NCBI GenBank assembly: GCA_964389305.1
Contig: CAYMEK010000043.1
Location: 1 to 37,748 of the forward strand
Length of the DNA: 37,748 bases
Direction: 5' to 3'
Source of the DNA: CAYMEK01 sp964389305
Lineage (GTDB): Bacteria > Spirochaetota > Spirochaetia > SZUA-6 > DRHE01
Under the pieces are notes generated by a model that saw only the letters and a program-made list of their open reading frames with translations, did no database searches and was not told the DNA's origin. A program made the position numbers and the translations under genes. Positions 30,808 through 37,748 of this stretch are shown here, piece after piece. Position 1 is the stretch's first letter, and each line of letters opens with the position of its first letter.

Positions 30808-32133
30808 TTACTTTATCTGCGAATCGGTGTACTCCAGGCCCTTGTCGATGGCCGCTACCATCTCGTCGATCTGTTCGGTGGTGATGATCAGCGGTGGGGA
30901 GATGAAGATGAAGTCCCATTTGGCGAACAGGTACAAATCGTTCTCGAAGAGCACTTTGTTCAGTCCCGCCGACACGTTTTTCCGCGAGTCGCCGAATCCG
31001 GCCAGGGGCGCCTTGGTCTTCTTGTCCGAGGTCAGCTCGATACAGGCCCACAGGCCCTGGCAGCGGGCGTCTCCCACCGAAGGGTGCCTGTCCTTCAGCT
31101 CCTGGAGCTTCCGGTTGAGATACTCGCCGTTTTTCGCCGACTTCTCGATCAGGTTTTCCTTCTTGTACACCTCGACATTGGCGATGCCGGCGGCGCAGGC
31201 CAGGGCGTGCCCGGAGTAGGTCAGCCCGCCGATAAAGGGCCGTTCCTGGAAGTAGTCCCAGACCTTTCTGCTCCAGATCATGGCCCCGAGCGGCACGTAG
31301 CCGGAGGTGATCCCTTTGGCCGTGGTGATGATGTCCGGAACGATGCCGTAGTTCTCGATTCCGAACCACTTGCCGGTCCGTCCCCAGCCGGCCATGGTCT
31401 CGTCGATGACCAGGAGGATGCCGTTTTCATCGCATACTTGTCGCAGCCCGATCATGAAGTTTCGGGGCGGTATGATGATCCCATTGGTACCCACGATAGG
31501 CTCCATGAAGATGGCGGCGATGGTCTTGGGACCGTCAAGCATGATCTGCGTCTTGAGCACTTCCAGGGTTTTTTGACCGCACTCCTCGGGGTCCTTGGAG
31601 CCGAAGGGGCAGCGGTAGGGATGGGGACCGAAAAAATGCACCACCCCCGGAAGGCCCGGCTCGGCCTGCCAGCGCCTGGGGTCTCCGGTCAGGGTTATGG
31701 CGCCGGCGGTGGCGCCGTGGTAGCTGCGCCAGCGGGCGTATATCTTGTGCCGCCCCGTGAACCAGCGGGCGGACTTGATGGCGTTTTCAATAGCCTCGGC
31801 GCCGGCATTGGTGAAGAACACGTAGTCCAGGTCCCCCGGGGTCAGCTCGGCGATCATGCCGGCCAGGCGAGCCTTGGGCTCGGTGGCAAAGCTCGGCGCC
31901 ACGTAGCACAGCTTCTCCATCTGGGCTTTCATCGCTTCGAGAACATGGGCGTTCCCGTGCCCGATGTTGACGTTGAGAAGCCCGGAGCAGCCGTCGAGAT
32001 ACCGCCTGCCGTCGTTGTCCCAGAGGTAGATCCCCTCGGCCCGATCGATGACGATCGGATCGACCTGGCCTTGAGCCTTCCAGCTATACACGACGTGACG
32101 GCGGTCCAGCTTTTTCAACTCGTTGGTGTTCAT
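30808..32133 (-). CDS. Class III omega-aminotransferase (beta-alanine- or taurine-pyruvate aminotransferase)
   Basis: A 441-residue PLP enzyme. The PLP lysine is K273 in TAKGITSGYVPLGA, the ring-nitrogen aspartate is D244 in VIDETMAGWGRTG, and GAEAIENAIKSAR with SYHGAT bind cofactor phosphate. The overall sequence resembles taurine-pyruvate and beta-alanine-pyruvate aminotransferases, which release an aldehyde (sulfoacetaldehyde or malonate semialdehyde) and alanine. The next gene encodes an aldehyde dehydrogenase, a natural consumer of that product. ATG 32133 overlaps the TGA of the zinc-ribbon gene by four bases and follows GGAGG. Sequence alone cannot separate the two substrates. Confidence 0.85.
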   Translation of the reverse strand: MNTNELKKLDRRHVVYSWKAQGQVDPIVIDRAEGIYLWDNDGRRYLDGCSGLLNVNIGHGNAHVLEAMKAQMEKLCYVAPSFATEPKARLAGMIAELTPGDLDYVFFTNAGAEAIENAIKSARWFTGRHKIYARWRSYHGATAGAITLTGDPRRWQAEPGLPGVVHFFGPHPYRCPFGSKDPEECGQKTLEVLKTQIMLDGPKTIAAIFMEPIVGTNGIIIPPRNFMIGLRQVCDENGILLVIDETMAGWGRTGKWFGIENYGIVPDIITTAKGITSGYVPLGAMIWSRKVWDYFQERPFIGGLTYSGHALACAAGIANVEVYKKENLIEKSAKNGEYLNRKLQELKDRHPSVGDARCQGLWACIELTSDKKTKAPLAGFGDSRKNVSAGLNKVLFENDLYLFAKWDFIFISPPLIITTEQIDEMVAAIDKGLEYTDSQIK

Positions 32134-32396
32134 GACCCCTCCTCGATCTCCCGGATTTCATAACCCTCCTCGGCGATCCCGTAGATGGAGCTGCCCGAAG
32201 ACTCGATCCTGTTCCAGTACAGGCTGCGGAATCCGAAGGACATGGGCAGGTTGGTTACCCGCGTCCTTTTCTCCAATTTTCGTACCGAGTAGCGCCCGCC
32301 GCAGTTGCGGCAGGTCAAACCTACGGGCCGCTCGCCTTCCATTCTCGTTTCGAAGTCGGTGGCCCCGCAGCGGCACATGAAATCTTGAAGGTCCAT
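32130..32396 (-). CDS. Small zinc-ribbon protein, function unknown
   Basis: An 88-residue protein starting MDLQDF, or 96 residues if the ATG at 32420 is used. Four cysteines, CRCG near the N-terminus and CRNCGG 19 residues later, form a zinc ribbon of CxC...CxxC type; the rest is short and rich in charged residues, with an acidic C-terminus. The predicted promoter's -10 box ends at 32425, so transcription would begin at about 32418, inside the upstream ATG; this favours 32396 as the start. It is the first gene of the operon and is coupled by ATGA to the aminotransferase, suggesting a regulatory or accessory role for that enzyme, but no such function is known to me. Confidence 0.7.
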   Translation of the reverse strand: MDLQDFMCRCGATDFETRMEGERPVGLTCRNCGGRYSVRKLEKRTRVTNLPMSFGFRSLYWNRIESSGSSIYGIAEEGYEIREIEEGS

Positions 32397-32424
32397 GACC
32401 CGTATTCCGCGTTTTCGCATTTCT

Positions 32425-32454
32425 CTATTATGAACGAGAAAAGCTAAAGGTCAA
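32425..32454 (-). promoter_or_regulatory. Promoter of the zinc-ribbon/aminotransferase/dehydrogenase operon
   Basis: On the minus strand TTGACC (32454-32449) and TAATAG (32430-32425) are 18 bases apart; ATAATA one base closer gives 17. It diverges from the amidase promoters. Confidence 0.5.
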
Positions 32455-32474
32455 GATATTAAATTGTCGTTTTT

Positions 32475-32497
32475 AATTTCAATTTAGATTTGAAATT
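32475..32497. promoter_or_regulatory. Operator-like palindrome in the divergent promoter region
   Basis: AATTTCAA (32475-32482) and TTGAAATT (32490-32497) form a perfect 8-7-8 inverted repeat overlapping the -35 box of the first amidase promoter and upstream of the minus-strand promoter. The first 19 bases match the element at 36115-36133 at 15 positions (AATTTCAA-N4-GATTTGA). Confidence 0.55.
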
Positions 32498-32519
32498 TAT
32501 ATCCGGTTGGGTATATAAT
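32490..32519 (+). promoter_or_regulatory. First promoter of the amidase-permease operon
   Basis: TTGAAA (32490-32495) and a perfect TATAAT (32514-32519) are separated by 18 bases; the -35 lies within the palindrome at 32475-32497, so this promoter is probably the regulated one. Confidence 0.55.
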
Positions 32520-32561
32520 CGACCGAATCCTGTACCGTTGTCTGCTGTGAGCAAAAAAAAC

Positions 32562-32591
32562 TTGACGGGGGTTTTGGGCTTGCTGTACAAT
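32562..32591 (+). promoter_or_regulatory. Second promoter of the amidase-permease operon
   Basis: TTGACG (32562-32567) and TACAAT (32586-32591) are 18 bases apart and lie about 40 bases before the start codon, giving a short leader that contains AAGGAG. Confidence 0.5.
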
Positions 32592-32630
32592 CGATAGAAA
32601 CAAGTACCTCGACACCCGAAGGAGCACCCC

Positions 32631-33500
32631 ATGCCGCGAATCCTGAAGTGCGCCCATATCCAGGCCTCCAATCCTAAACACGAAGGATCCCCCGAAGAGA
32701 TCAAGGAGGCGATGATCGAGAAACATATCCCCTTGATCGAAGAGGCGGGTAAAAAGGGCGTCCAGATTCTCTGCCTGCAGGAGCTTTTTCACGGTCCTTA
32801 CTTCCCGGCTGAACAGGACATCAAGTGGTACCGGACCGCCGAGCCGGTTCCCGGGCCGATTACCGAACGCTTCGCTCCCCTGGCCAGGAAGCACAATATG
32901 GTGATGATCGTGCCGGTCTACGAAATGGAACAGGAAGGGGTGTATTTCAATACCGCCCAGGTGCTGGACCGCGACGGCAAGTACCTCGGCAAGATGCGCA
33001 AGGTTCATATCCCTCACACCTACCCCGCCTTTTGGGAAAAATTCTACTTCAAGCCCGGCACCCTGGGATTTCCCGTTTTCGAGACCGACTACGCCAGGAT
33101 CGGGATCTATATCTGCTACGACCGGCATTTCCCCGAATGCGCCAGGGTCCTGGCCCTGAAGGGAGCCGAAATCCTGTTCAACCCGTCGGCCACTACGGCG
33201 GGCAAATCTCGTTATCTCTGGGAGCTGGAGCAACCGGCCCAGGCCGTGGCCAACGGAGTGTTCGTAGGAGCCAACAACCGGGTGGGCACCGAAAAGCCAT
33301 GGGAGTTCGGCAAGTTCTACGGCTCCAGCTACTTCTGCGACCCCCGCGGCCAACTGGTGGTGAAAGGCAACGAGGACCGGGACGAGGTGGTGGCCGCCGA
33401 CCTGGATCTGGAACAGATTCGGGAAGTTCGCGACGGCTGGCAGTTCTTCAGGGACCGCAGGCCCGAAGCCTACACCGAGATCTGCGAGCAGCGGCCCTGA
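32631..33500 (+). CDS. Nitrilase-superfamily amidase, beta-ureidopropionase-like
   Basis: A 289-residue carbon-nitrogen hydrolase. The catalytic triad is E51 (LQELFHG), K124 (GKMRKVHIPH) and C162 (YICYDRHFPE). The C-terminal stretch EIREVRDGWQFFRDRRPEAY, here beginning QIREVRDGW, is characteristic of bacterial beta-ureidopropionases, which split N-carbamoyl-beta-alanine into beta-alanine, CO2 and ammonia in reductive pyrimidine breakdown. ATG 32631 has AAGGAG six bases upstream. It is followed by a nucleobase permease on the same strand and faces an omega-aminotransferase, which would take the beta-alanine. Dihydropyrimidine dehydrogenase and dihydropyrimidinase are not in the window. N-carbamoylputrescine amidase is a possible alternative. 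Confidence 0.85.
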   Translation: MPRILKCAHIQASNPKHEGSPEEIKEAMIEKHIPLIEEAGKKGVQILCLQELFHGPYFPAEQDIKWYRTAEPVPGPITERFAPLARKHNMVMIVPVYEMEQEGVYFNTAQVLDRDGKYLGKMRKVHIPHTYPAFWEKFYFKPGTLGFPVFETDYARIGIYICYDRHFPECARVLALKGAEILFNPSATTAGKSRYLWELEQPAQAVANGVFVGANNRVGTEKPWEFGKFYGSSYFCDPRGQLVVKGNEDRDEVVAADLDLEQIREVRDGWQFFRDRRPEAYTEICEQRP

Positions 33501-33514
33501 TTGGAAAGCGGAAA

Positions 33515-33551
33515 CACCCCTTTCTTTGGAAAGGGAGTGCTTTTGTTTTAT
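33515..33551 (+). terminator. Terminator/attenuator between amidase and permease genes
   Basis: CAC-CCCTTTC (33515-33524) pairs with GAAAGGG-A-GTG (33529-33539) across a four-base loop with one bulged A, followed by the T-rich CTTTTGTTTTA. It probably reduces, rather than abolishes, transcription into the permease. Confidence 0.75.
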
Positions 33552-33570
33552 ATGTGTGCATTGCACGCAT
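33552..33570. promoter_or_regulatory. Inverted repeat upstream of the permease start
   Basis: ATGTGTGC (33552-33559) and GCACGCAT (33563-33570) form an 8-3-8 repeat with one mismatch, 13 bases before the GGAGG ribosome-binding site. It could be a protein-binding site or an RNA hairpin affecting permease translation. Confidence 0.35.
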
Positions 33571-33596
33571 AACTCACCAAAACGGAGGTCTTCAGT

Positions 33597-35123
33597 ATGA
33601 GTGACACAGCAAGAGTGCAAGCCAAGGGGTGGGTAATCTACCCGATTGGCAGCAAGCCGAAGATCGGGCTGTCGATTCTGTTGGGGATCCAGCAGTACCT
33701 TACCATGTTCGGCGCCACGGTACTGATCCCCTACATCATCGGCGGCGCGATGGGACTGCCTCAGGAGGAGCTGGCCCTGCTCATTTCTACGATCTTTTTC
33801 GCCTCGGGTCTTTGTACGCTGATCCAGCAGTCCCCCCTGGGTAACAGGCTTCCCATCATCCAGGGCGGAACCTTCAGCTTCCTGGGCCCGATGTTCGCCA
33901 TCGTCGGTATGGTGACCGCCCAGAACCTGGGCTGGCAGGTGGCGATCCAGCAGGTGGCGGTGGCGGTCATGTTCGCCTCTGTCGTGGAGATCGTGCTGGG
34001 CTACACCGGTCTGATGGGCCTGATCAAACGGGCGATCAGCCCCATCGCCATCGGTCCGACCATCGCCATGATCGGACTGGCCCTGTACGGGCTCGGAGCA
34101 CCCTGGATGGCGGGGAACTGGGTGGTATCGCTGATTACCCTGGGCGCCCTGGTGTTCTATTCGCAGGTTTTCGCCCGCAAGGCACGGGTCTTCCTGCTTT
34201 TCCCGGTGCTTCTGGCCATCCTCACCGGCTGGCTGGCGGCCATCATCGGCACCTACGCCGGCTGGATCGCCGAGGGCAATCCGGCCAACGTGATGGGCAA
34301 GTTCGACCTGATCAAGGCGGCGCCCTGGCTGACCATCCGTCCGGTCATACCCTTCAAGTGGGGTGTGCCCAGCCTGACGAGCATCACCGTGGCCGGATCG
34401 ATCGGTATGCTGGCCGGCTACATCGCCTCGATGATCGAGTCCATCGGCGACTACTACTCCTGCGCCCGTATTTCCGAAGCCCCGGTACCCACGGAGAAGA
34501 TGATCTCCCGCGGGCTGGGTGCGGAAGGGCTCGGCTGCCTGATAGCGGGATTGCTACAGACCTGTAACGGCACCACCTCCTATTCGGAGAATATCGGCGC
34601 CATCGGGCTGACCCGCGTGGCCAGCCGCAGGGTTATACGGGCCGGCGCGATCGTCATGCTGGTCCTGCCGATCTTAGGCAAGTTCGGGGCCACCCTGGCC
34701 ACCATGCCCCAGCCGGTGATCGGAGCCATGTACGTCGGCCTGTTCGGCATGATCGCCGCCGTCGGTCTTTCCAACCTGCAGTTCACCAACATGAACAACG
34801 CCCGCAACCTGTTCATCGTCGGCATCTCTTTCTTCGCGGGCCTGAGCTTCCCCGCTCACTTCACCGCCGCCCCGATCAACTGGGCCGAAGCCGGCAGGGT
34901 AGCCGAGGTGATCGGAAACATCATTCAGACTATCCTGACCACCGGCATGGCGGTGACCGGTATTCTGGCCATTATCCTGGACAACCTCCTGCCCGGCGCC
35001 ACCCGGGAGGAGCGCGGTCTGGCTGTCTGGGAAACCGAGGCCACCGACGAAGCCTGGGCCAAGGCCGAGGCGGAGTGGAAGAAGCTGGCTGTCGGCGAAG
35101 AGCGCAAGGTGGTGATCGAATAG
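33597..35123 (+). CDS. NCS2/NAT-family uracil-xanthine permease
   Basis: A 508-residue membrane protein with about 12-14 hydrophobic segments. Family motifs are QGGTFSFLGP in the first third, ESIGDYYSCARIS in the middle and the NAT signature in ENIGAIGLTRVASRRV, which shapes the nucleobase site. ESIGDYYSCAR also occurs in the animal SVCT/nucleobase branch. It imports uracil, xanthine or a related base by proton or sodium symport. ATG 33597 has GGAGG eight bases upstream. Next to the ureidopropionase-like amidase, uracil or another pyrimidine is the likeliest substrate. Confidence 0.92.
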   Translation: MSDTARVQAKGWVIYPIGSKPKIGLSILLGIQQYLTMFGATVLIPYIIGGAMGLPQEELALLISTIFFASGLCTLIQQSPLGNRLPIIQGGTFSFLGPMFAIVGMVTAQNLGWQVAIQQVAVAVMFASVVEIVLGYTGLMGLIKRAISPIAIGPTIAMIGLALYGLGAPWMAGNWVVSLITLGALVFYSQVFARKARVFLLFPVLLAILTGWLAAIIGTYAGWIAEGNPANVMGKFDLIKAAPWLTIRPVIPFKWGVPSLTSITVAGSIGMLAGYIASMIESIGDYYSCARISEAPVPTEKMISRGLGAEGLGCLIAGLLQTCNGTTSYSENIGAIGLTRVASRRVIRAGAIVMLVLPILGKFGATLATMPQPVIGAMYVGLFGMIAAVGLSNLQFTNMNNARNLFIVGISFFAGLSFPAHFTAAPINWAEAGRVAEVIGNIIQTILTTGMAVTGILAIILDNLLPGATREERGLAVWETEATDEAWAKAEAEWKKLAVGEERKVVIE

Positions 35124-35165
35124 GAAAGGATCCGTACACCTTTCGCCTTACAGGCAATGCTGGAA

Positions 35166-35203
35166 GTGTGGGGCACTGCAGTATGCAGTCGCCCCATACT
35201 TTT
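35166..35203 (+). terminator. Strong intrinsic terminator after the permease
   Basis: GTGTGGGGC-ACTGCA (35166-35180) pairs with TGCAGT-C-GCCCCATAC (35084+100 to 35199, i.e. 35184-35199) around the loop GTA, with one bulge and one G-T pair, and is followed by TTTT. It closes the amidase-permease operon. Confidence 0.88.
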
Positions 35204-35235
35204 GCCGAAAGGAAGCTGAAATCGCATCTGGCTCG

Positions 35236-35613
35236 ATGAAAGACTCGGTTCGAAAAACACTCTGGATCCTGCTCGCCGTCCTGCTGCTGCTTTGCTTCTA
35301 CGCTATTTTCCACGCGGGAAGTCCGAATTCCCTCTTTCGCCTGCTGATCCGAGATCCCCGCTACGATGTGTTGATAACCCTGGTGCTGGGCATTTCGATT
35401 TTTGCTCTAGTCGTGGTGCTTACCACCACCAGGGAGAGCGCCCTGCGTCACCTGCTGGAGATCAACGTCGACTATATTCGGGAGCTGCGTAGAAAGGGGC
35501 GGAGTGACGGGGAGATAGCCGACTCGTTTCTCAGCGAATTGGGCAGCCGCGGGGGATTTCTCCATGGTCTTGCCAAACGAAGGGTTTTGCGCTACCTTTC
35601 CAAACTGGAATGA
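35236..35613 (+). CDS. Small two-span membrane protein, unknown function
   Basis: A 125-residue protein with hydrophobic segments at about 8-27 and 45-64 and a basic cytoplasmic-looking C-terminal half (RELRRKGRSDGEIADSFLSEL, in which RSDGEIADSFLSEL looks like a helix-turn-helix-like or adaptor helix pair). No family was recognised. There is no good ribosome-binding site before ATG 35236. Its stop overlaps the start of the next membrane-protein gene by four bases (ATGA), so the pair is probably made together. Confidence 0.7.
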   Translation: MKDSVRKTLWILLAVLLLLCFYAIFHAGSPNSLFRLLIRDPRYDVLITLVLGISIFALVVVLTTTRESALRHLLEINVDYIRELRRKGRSDGEIADSFLSELGSRGGFLHGLAKRRVLRYLSKLE

Positions 35614-36101
35614 ATGTTCTAGAAGGTCTCACCAATCCAAACTGGCTGGTTTTCGCCCTGATTTTTCTCGGCATCATCTTTTATTTCGCCTTTATGCGGC
35701 AGCGGGAAACCAGGCGGATCCTGGATAAATTCGAAAAGAACGATATCATCATCACCAGCTTCGGGGTGAACTACTACGGACTGGAATCCGAGCCCGGGGC
35801 GCCGCTGCGCAGCTCCGGGGCCCTCGTCCTGCTGAAAGACGGCATCTACTACCGGGCTCGCTATGCCAACCGGGAGCTGTTTATACCGGGTTCGTCCATC
35901 ACCTATATTGGAGTGAGCGGGGTTCACAAGGGTAAGGATCTGCATCAGACGGTGGTGGTTATCCAGTTTCTCAACCAGGACGGCAGGGAGGAGAGAGGCG
36001 CTTTCCGCATCCCCTACCCGGCTCAGTGGGTGGCCGCCATCAAGGCCAACCTGCTCGATGAGAAATCCCAGGTTTCGAAAAAGCCGCCGCAGAAGCGCTA
36101 G
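35610..36101 (+). CDS. Single-span membrane protein with possible PH-like domain
   Basis: A 163-residue protein with one membrane segment (about 12-30), then a soluble domain of about 110 residues and a Lys/Pro-rich basic tail. The soluble part alternates strands (IIITSFGVNYYG, GALVLLKDGIYYRAR, TVVVIQFLNQDG) and ends in a helix (PAQWVAAIKANLL), the order expected for a bacterial PH-like fold, but this is a shape-based guess. It is coupled by ATGA to the two-span gene upstream and precedes a strong promoter. Confidence 0.7.
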   Translation: MNVLEGLTNPNWLVFALIFLGIIFYFAFMRQRETRRILDKFEKNDIIITSFGVNYYGLESEPGAPLRSSGALVLLKDGIYYRARYANRELFIPGSSITYIGVSGVHKGKDLHQTVVVIQFLNQDGREERGAFRIPYPAQWVAAIKANLLDEKSQVSKKPPQKR

Positions 36102-36114
36102 CTTTTTCAATTGG

Positions 36115-36133
36115 AATTTCAAAGACGATTTGA
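36115..36133. promoter_or_regulatory. Operator-like element over the carboxyltransferase promoter
   Basis: AATTTCAA-N4-GATTTGA, matching the element at 32475-32493 at 15 of 19 positions and, like it, overlapping the -35 box. A further TTTCAA lies at 36105-36110. Confidence 0.5.
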
Positions 36134-36158
36134 CAAGCTTTCCTGAGCCGTTTATAAT
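36130..36158 (+). promoter_or_regulatory. Consensus sigma-70 promoter of the carboxyltransferase gene
   Basis: Perfect TTGACA (36130-36135) and perfect TATAAT (36153-36158) with a 17-base spacer, about 70 bases before the gene. Such a promoter is strong unless repressed, which fits the overlapping palindrome-like element. Confidence 0.8.
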
Positions 36159-36233
36159 CGAACCGATTCCACACGCTGACAAACGCTAAACAGCTACCAA
36201 ACAAGGCAAATTCGAACGGACGGGGGGATTCTC

Positions 36234-37748
36234 GTGGGCAACAAGGAAGCGATCCAACGGTACCGTGAAAACAGGTCGCGGATGCTGCAGGGGGGAGGGG
36301 CTGAGCGCGTCGAAGCCCAGCATCAGAAGGGCAAGCTGACCGCCAGGGAGCGCCTCGATCTGCTCCTGGACAAGGGCTCCTTCGTAGAGCAGCAGCCCTA
36401 CGTTACGGTACGGGCCACCGGCTTCGGCCTGGAGAAGAAGAAGTTTCTCGGGGACGGGGTGGTGAGCGGCACGGGCAAGGTAGGCGGGCGGCAGGTGTTT
36501 CTCTTCTCCCAGGATTTCACGGTGCTGGGAGGCTCGCTGGGGGAGATGCATGCCGAACGCATCGCCGAGGTCCAGATGCTGGCCCTGAAGAACGGCTGCC
36601 CCTTTATTCAGATCAACGACTCCGGGGGAGCGCGCATCCAGGAGGGCACCCTGTCTCTAAACGGCTACGCCAAGATCTTCCGGGCCAACACTCTGGCCTC
36701 CGGGGTGATCCCTCAGTTCTCGGTGATCCTGGGGCCCTGCGCCGGCGGTGCGGTGTACTCCCCGGCGATCACGGATTTCATCCTCATGGTCGATGGGGTG
36801 AGCAACATGTACATCACCGGTCCGGAAGTGATCCGCGCCGTTACCGGGGAGGAGATCAGCCATGAAGCGCTCGGAGGGGCGACTGCGCACAGCTCGATCA
36901 GCGGCAACGCCCACTTCCGTTTCGCCGATGAGAGAAGCTGTCTGGAGTCCCTGCGCCGGCTGCTGAGCTACCTGCCGGCTAACAACCTGGAGATGCCGCC
37001 GGTGGCGGACAGCAAGGACGTTCCTGATCGGGAGACCCCGGAGCTGGAGGAGATCCTGCCGGATGACCCCAAGCGGCCCTACGATGTGCGGGAGTTCATC
37101 GCCTCGATCTGTGATCGGGGCAGCTTCCTCGAGGTACACGCCGCCTATGCTCCCAACGTGGTGGTGGGCTTTGCCCGCCTGCAGGGCCGCACCGTGGGGA
37201 TCTTCGCCAATCAGCCTAAATTCTACGCCGCCGCTTTGGACATCAACTCGTCGGATAAGGCGGCCCGCTTTATCCGCTTCTGCGACTGCTTCAACATTCC
37301 CATCGTCAGCCTGGTCGATGTGCCGGGCTTCCTTCCCGGAGTGGCCCAGGAGCATGGCGGAATAATCCGACACGGCGCCAAGGTACTGTACGCCATCGCC
37401 GAGGCCACGGTGCCCAAGATTTCCCTGATCATCCGTAAGGCCTACGGGGGCGCCTTCATCGCTATGAGCTCCAAGGCCCTGGGCTACGATCGAACCCTGG
37501 CCCTTCCGACCGCCGAGGTGGCGGTAATGGGGGCCGAGGGGGCCGCCAACATCATCTTCCGCAAGGAAATCGCCGCGGCCGAAGATTCCGAGGCCGTAAG
37601 GCAGCAGAAGATCGAAGAGTTCCGGGTGCAGGTGATGAACCCGTTCATCGCCGCCGGCTACGGCTATGTGGACGATGTTATCGAGCCCAGGCACGCCCGC
37701 ATCGAGCTGATCCGCTCCCTGGAGATGAACATCCGCAAGCGGGAGGAC
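36234..37748 (+). CDS. Acyl-CoA carboxylase carboxyltransferase (beta) subunit, PccB/MmdA type, cut by the window edge
   Basis: An open frame of 505 residues from GTG 36234 (GGGGGGA six bases upstream) to the last base, with no stop. Family members are about 510-520 residues, so only the last ten or so are missing. Signature blocks are GKLTARERLDLLLDKGSF, FTVLGGSLGEMHAERI, NDSGGARIQEG, GPCAGGAVYSPAITDF and the second acyl-CoA half with DVPGFLPGVAQEHGGIIRHGAK and YGGAFIAMSSK. It transfers CO2 between biotin and propionyl- or methylmalonyl-CoA (or removes it in sodium-pumping decarboxylases). The partner biotin subunits would lie to the right, outside the window. It is distinct from the fused carboxylase at 19286-24913. 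Confidence 0.93.
   Translation, partial: MGNKEAIQRYRENRSRMLQGGGAERVEAQHQKGKLTARERLDLLLDKGSFVEQQPYVTVRATGFGLEKKKFLGDGVVSGTGKVGGRQVFLFSQDFTVLGGSLGEMHAERIAEVQMLALKNGCPFIQINDSGGARIQEGTLSLNGYAKIFRANTLASGVIPQFSVILGPCAGGAVYSPAITDFILMVDGVSNMYITGPEVIRAVTGEEISHEALGGATAHSSISGNAHFRFADERSCLESLRRLLSYLPANNLEMPPVADSKDVPDRETPELEEILPDDPKRPYDVREFIASICDRGSFLEVHAAYAPNVVVGFARLQGRTVGIFANQPKFYAAALDINSSDKAARFIRFCDCFNIPIVSLVDVPGFLPGVAQEHGGIIRHGAKVLYAIAEATVPKISLIIRKAYGGAFIAMSSKALGYDRTLALPTAEVAVMGAEGAANIIFRKEIAAAEDSEAVRQQKIEEFRVQVMNPFIAAGYGYVDDVIEPRHARIELIRSLEMNIRKRED

Noticed and set aside
29449..32163. Plus-strand open frames opposite the aldehyde dehydrogenase and aminotransferase
   Set aside because: No domain, no ribosome-binding site, and the catalytic residues are all on the minus strand.
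33501..33596. Xanthine or purine riboswitch before the permease
   Set aside because: The visible structures are a simple terminator hairpin and a short inverted repeat; the conserved core of a purine aptamer was not found.

Overview
This is a GC-rich bacterial chromosome window, apparently from a draft or metagenome assembly because it carries two 100-base runs of N. The gene content points to an anaerobic diderm that ferments peptides, amino acids or nucleobases: a peptide ABC importer facing a glutamate dehydrogenase, a giant 2-hydroxyacyl-CoA-dehydratase-type activase, two biotin-dependent carboxylase systems and a CoA-acylating aldehyde dehydrogenase. A spirochaete or a neighbouring phylum would fit, but that is a weak guess. 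No rRNA, tRNA, CRISPR array, phage gene or intact insertion sequence was seen.

Layout. 1-190: tail of a gene, possibly an aminotransferase. 411-1598: c-di-GMP-type HD-GYP response regulator. 1677-7124 (minus strand): an OppA-B-C-D-F peptide importer operon with a terminator between the binding protein and the permeases. 7323-8609: glutamate dehydrogenase, divergent from the importer. 8721-14610: three translationally coupled genes, two PEP-synthase-type ATP-binding proteins (the second fused to a nucleotidyltransferase) and a calcineurin-like phosphoesterase. This cassette is the best candidate for an undescribed system. 14703-14891: rpmB. 15184-16242: an AT-rich orphan gene that looks horizontally acquired. 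16321-17664: a GPH-type sugar symporter. 17854-24913: an MFS permease translationally coupled to an 1875-residue single-chain acyl-CoA carboxylase. 25172-29329: a 1385-residue activase, divergent from the carboxylase.

29359-35123 looks like one metabolic locus. A zinc-ribbon protein, a class III omega-aminotransferase and a CoA-acylating aldehyde dehydrogenase (minus strand) diverge from a beta-ureidopropionase-like amidase and a uracil/xanthine (NCS2) permease (plus strand). The most economical reading is uptake of a pyrimidine, release of beta-alanine from its carbamoyl form, transamination to malonate semialdehyde and capture as a CoA thioester. Taurine degradation is the alternative reading for the aminotransferase and dehydrogenase alone. 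Two small membrane proteins follow, then an acyl-CoA carboxylase carboxyltransferase subunit that runs off the right edge. The promoters of the amidase and of this carboxyltransferase share an operator-like element over their -35 boxes.

Assembly notes. The gap at 18756-18855 is flanked by an exact 55-base duplication; merging the copies restores one intact MFS gene. The gap at 2867-2966 is a real loss inside oppD and is probably nearer 290 than 100 bases.
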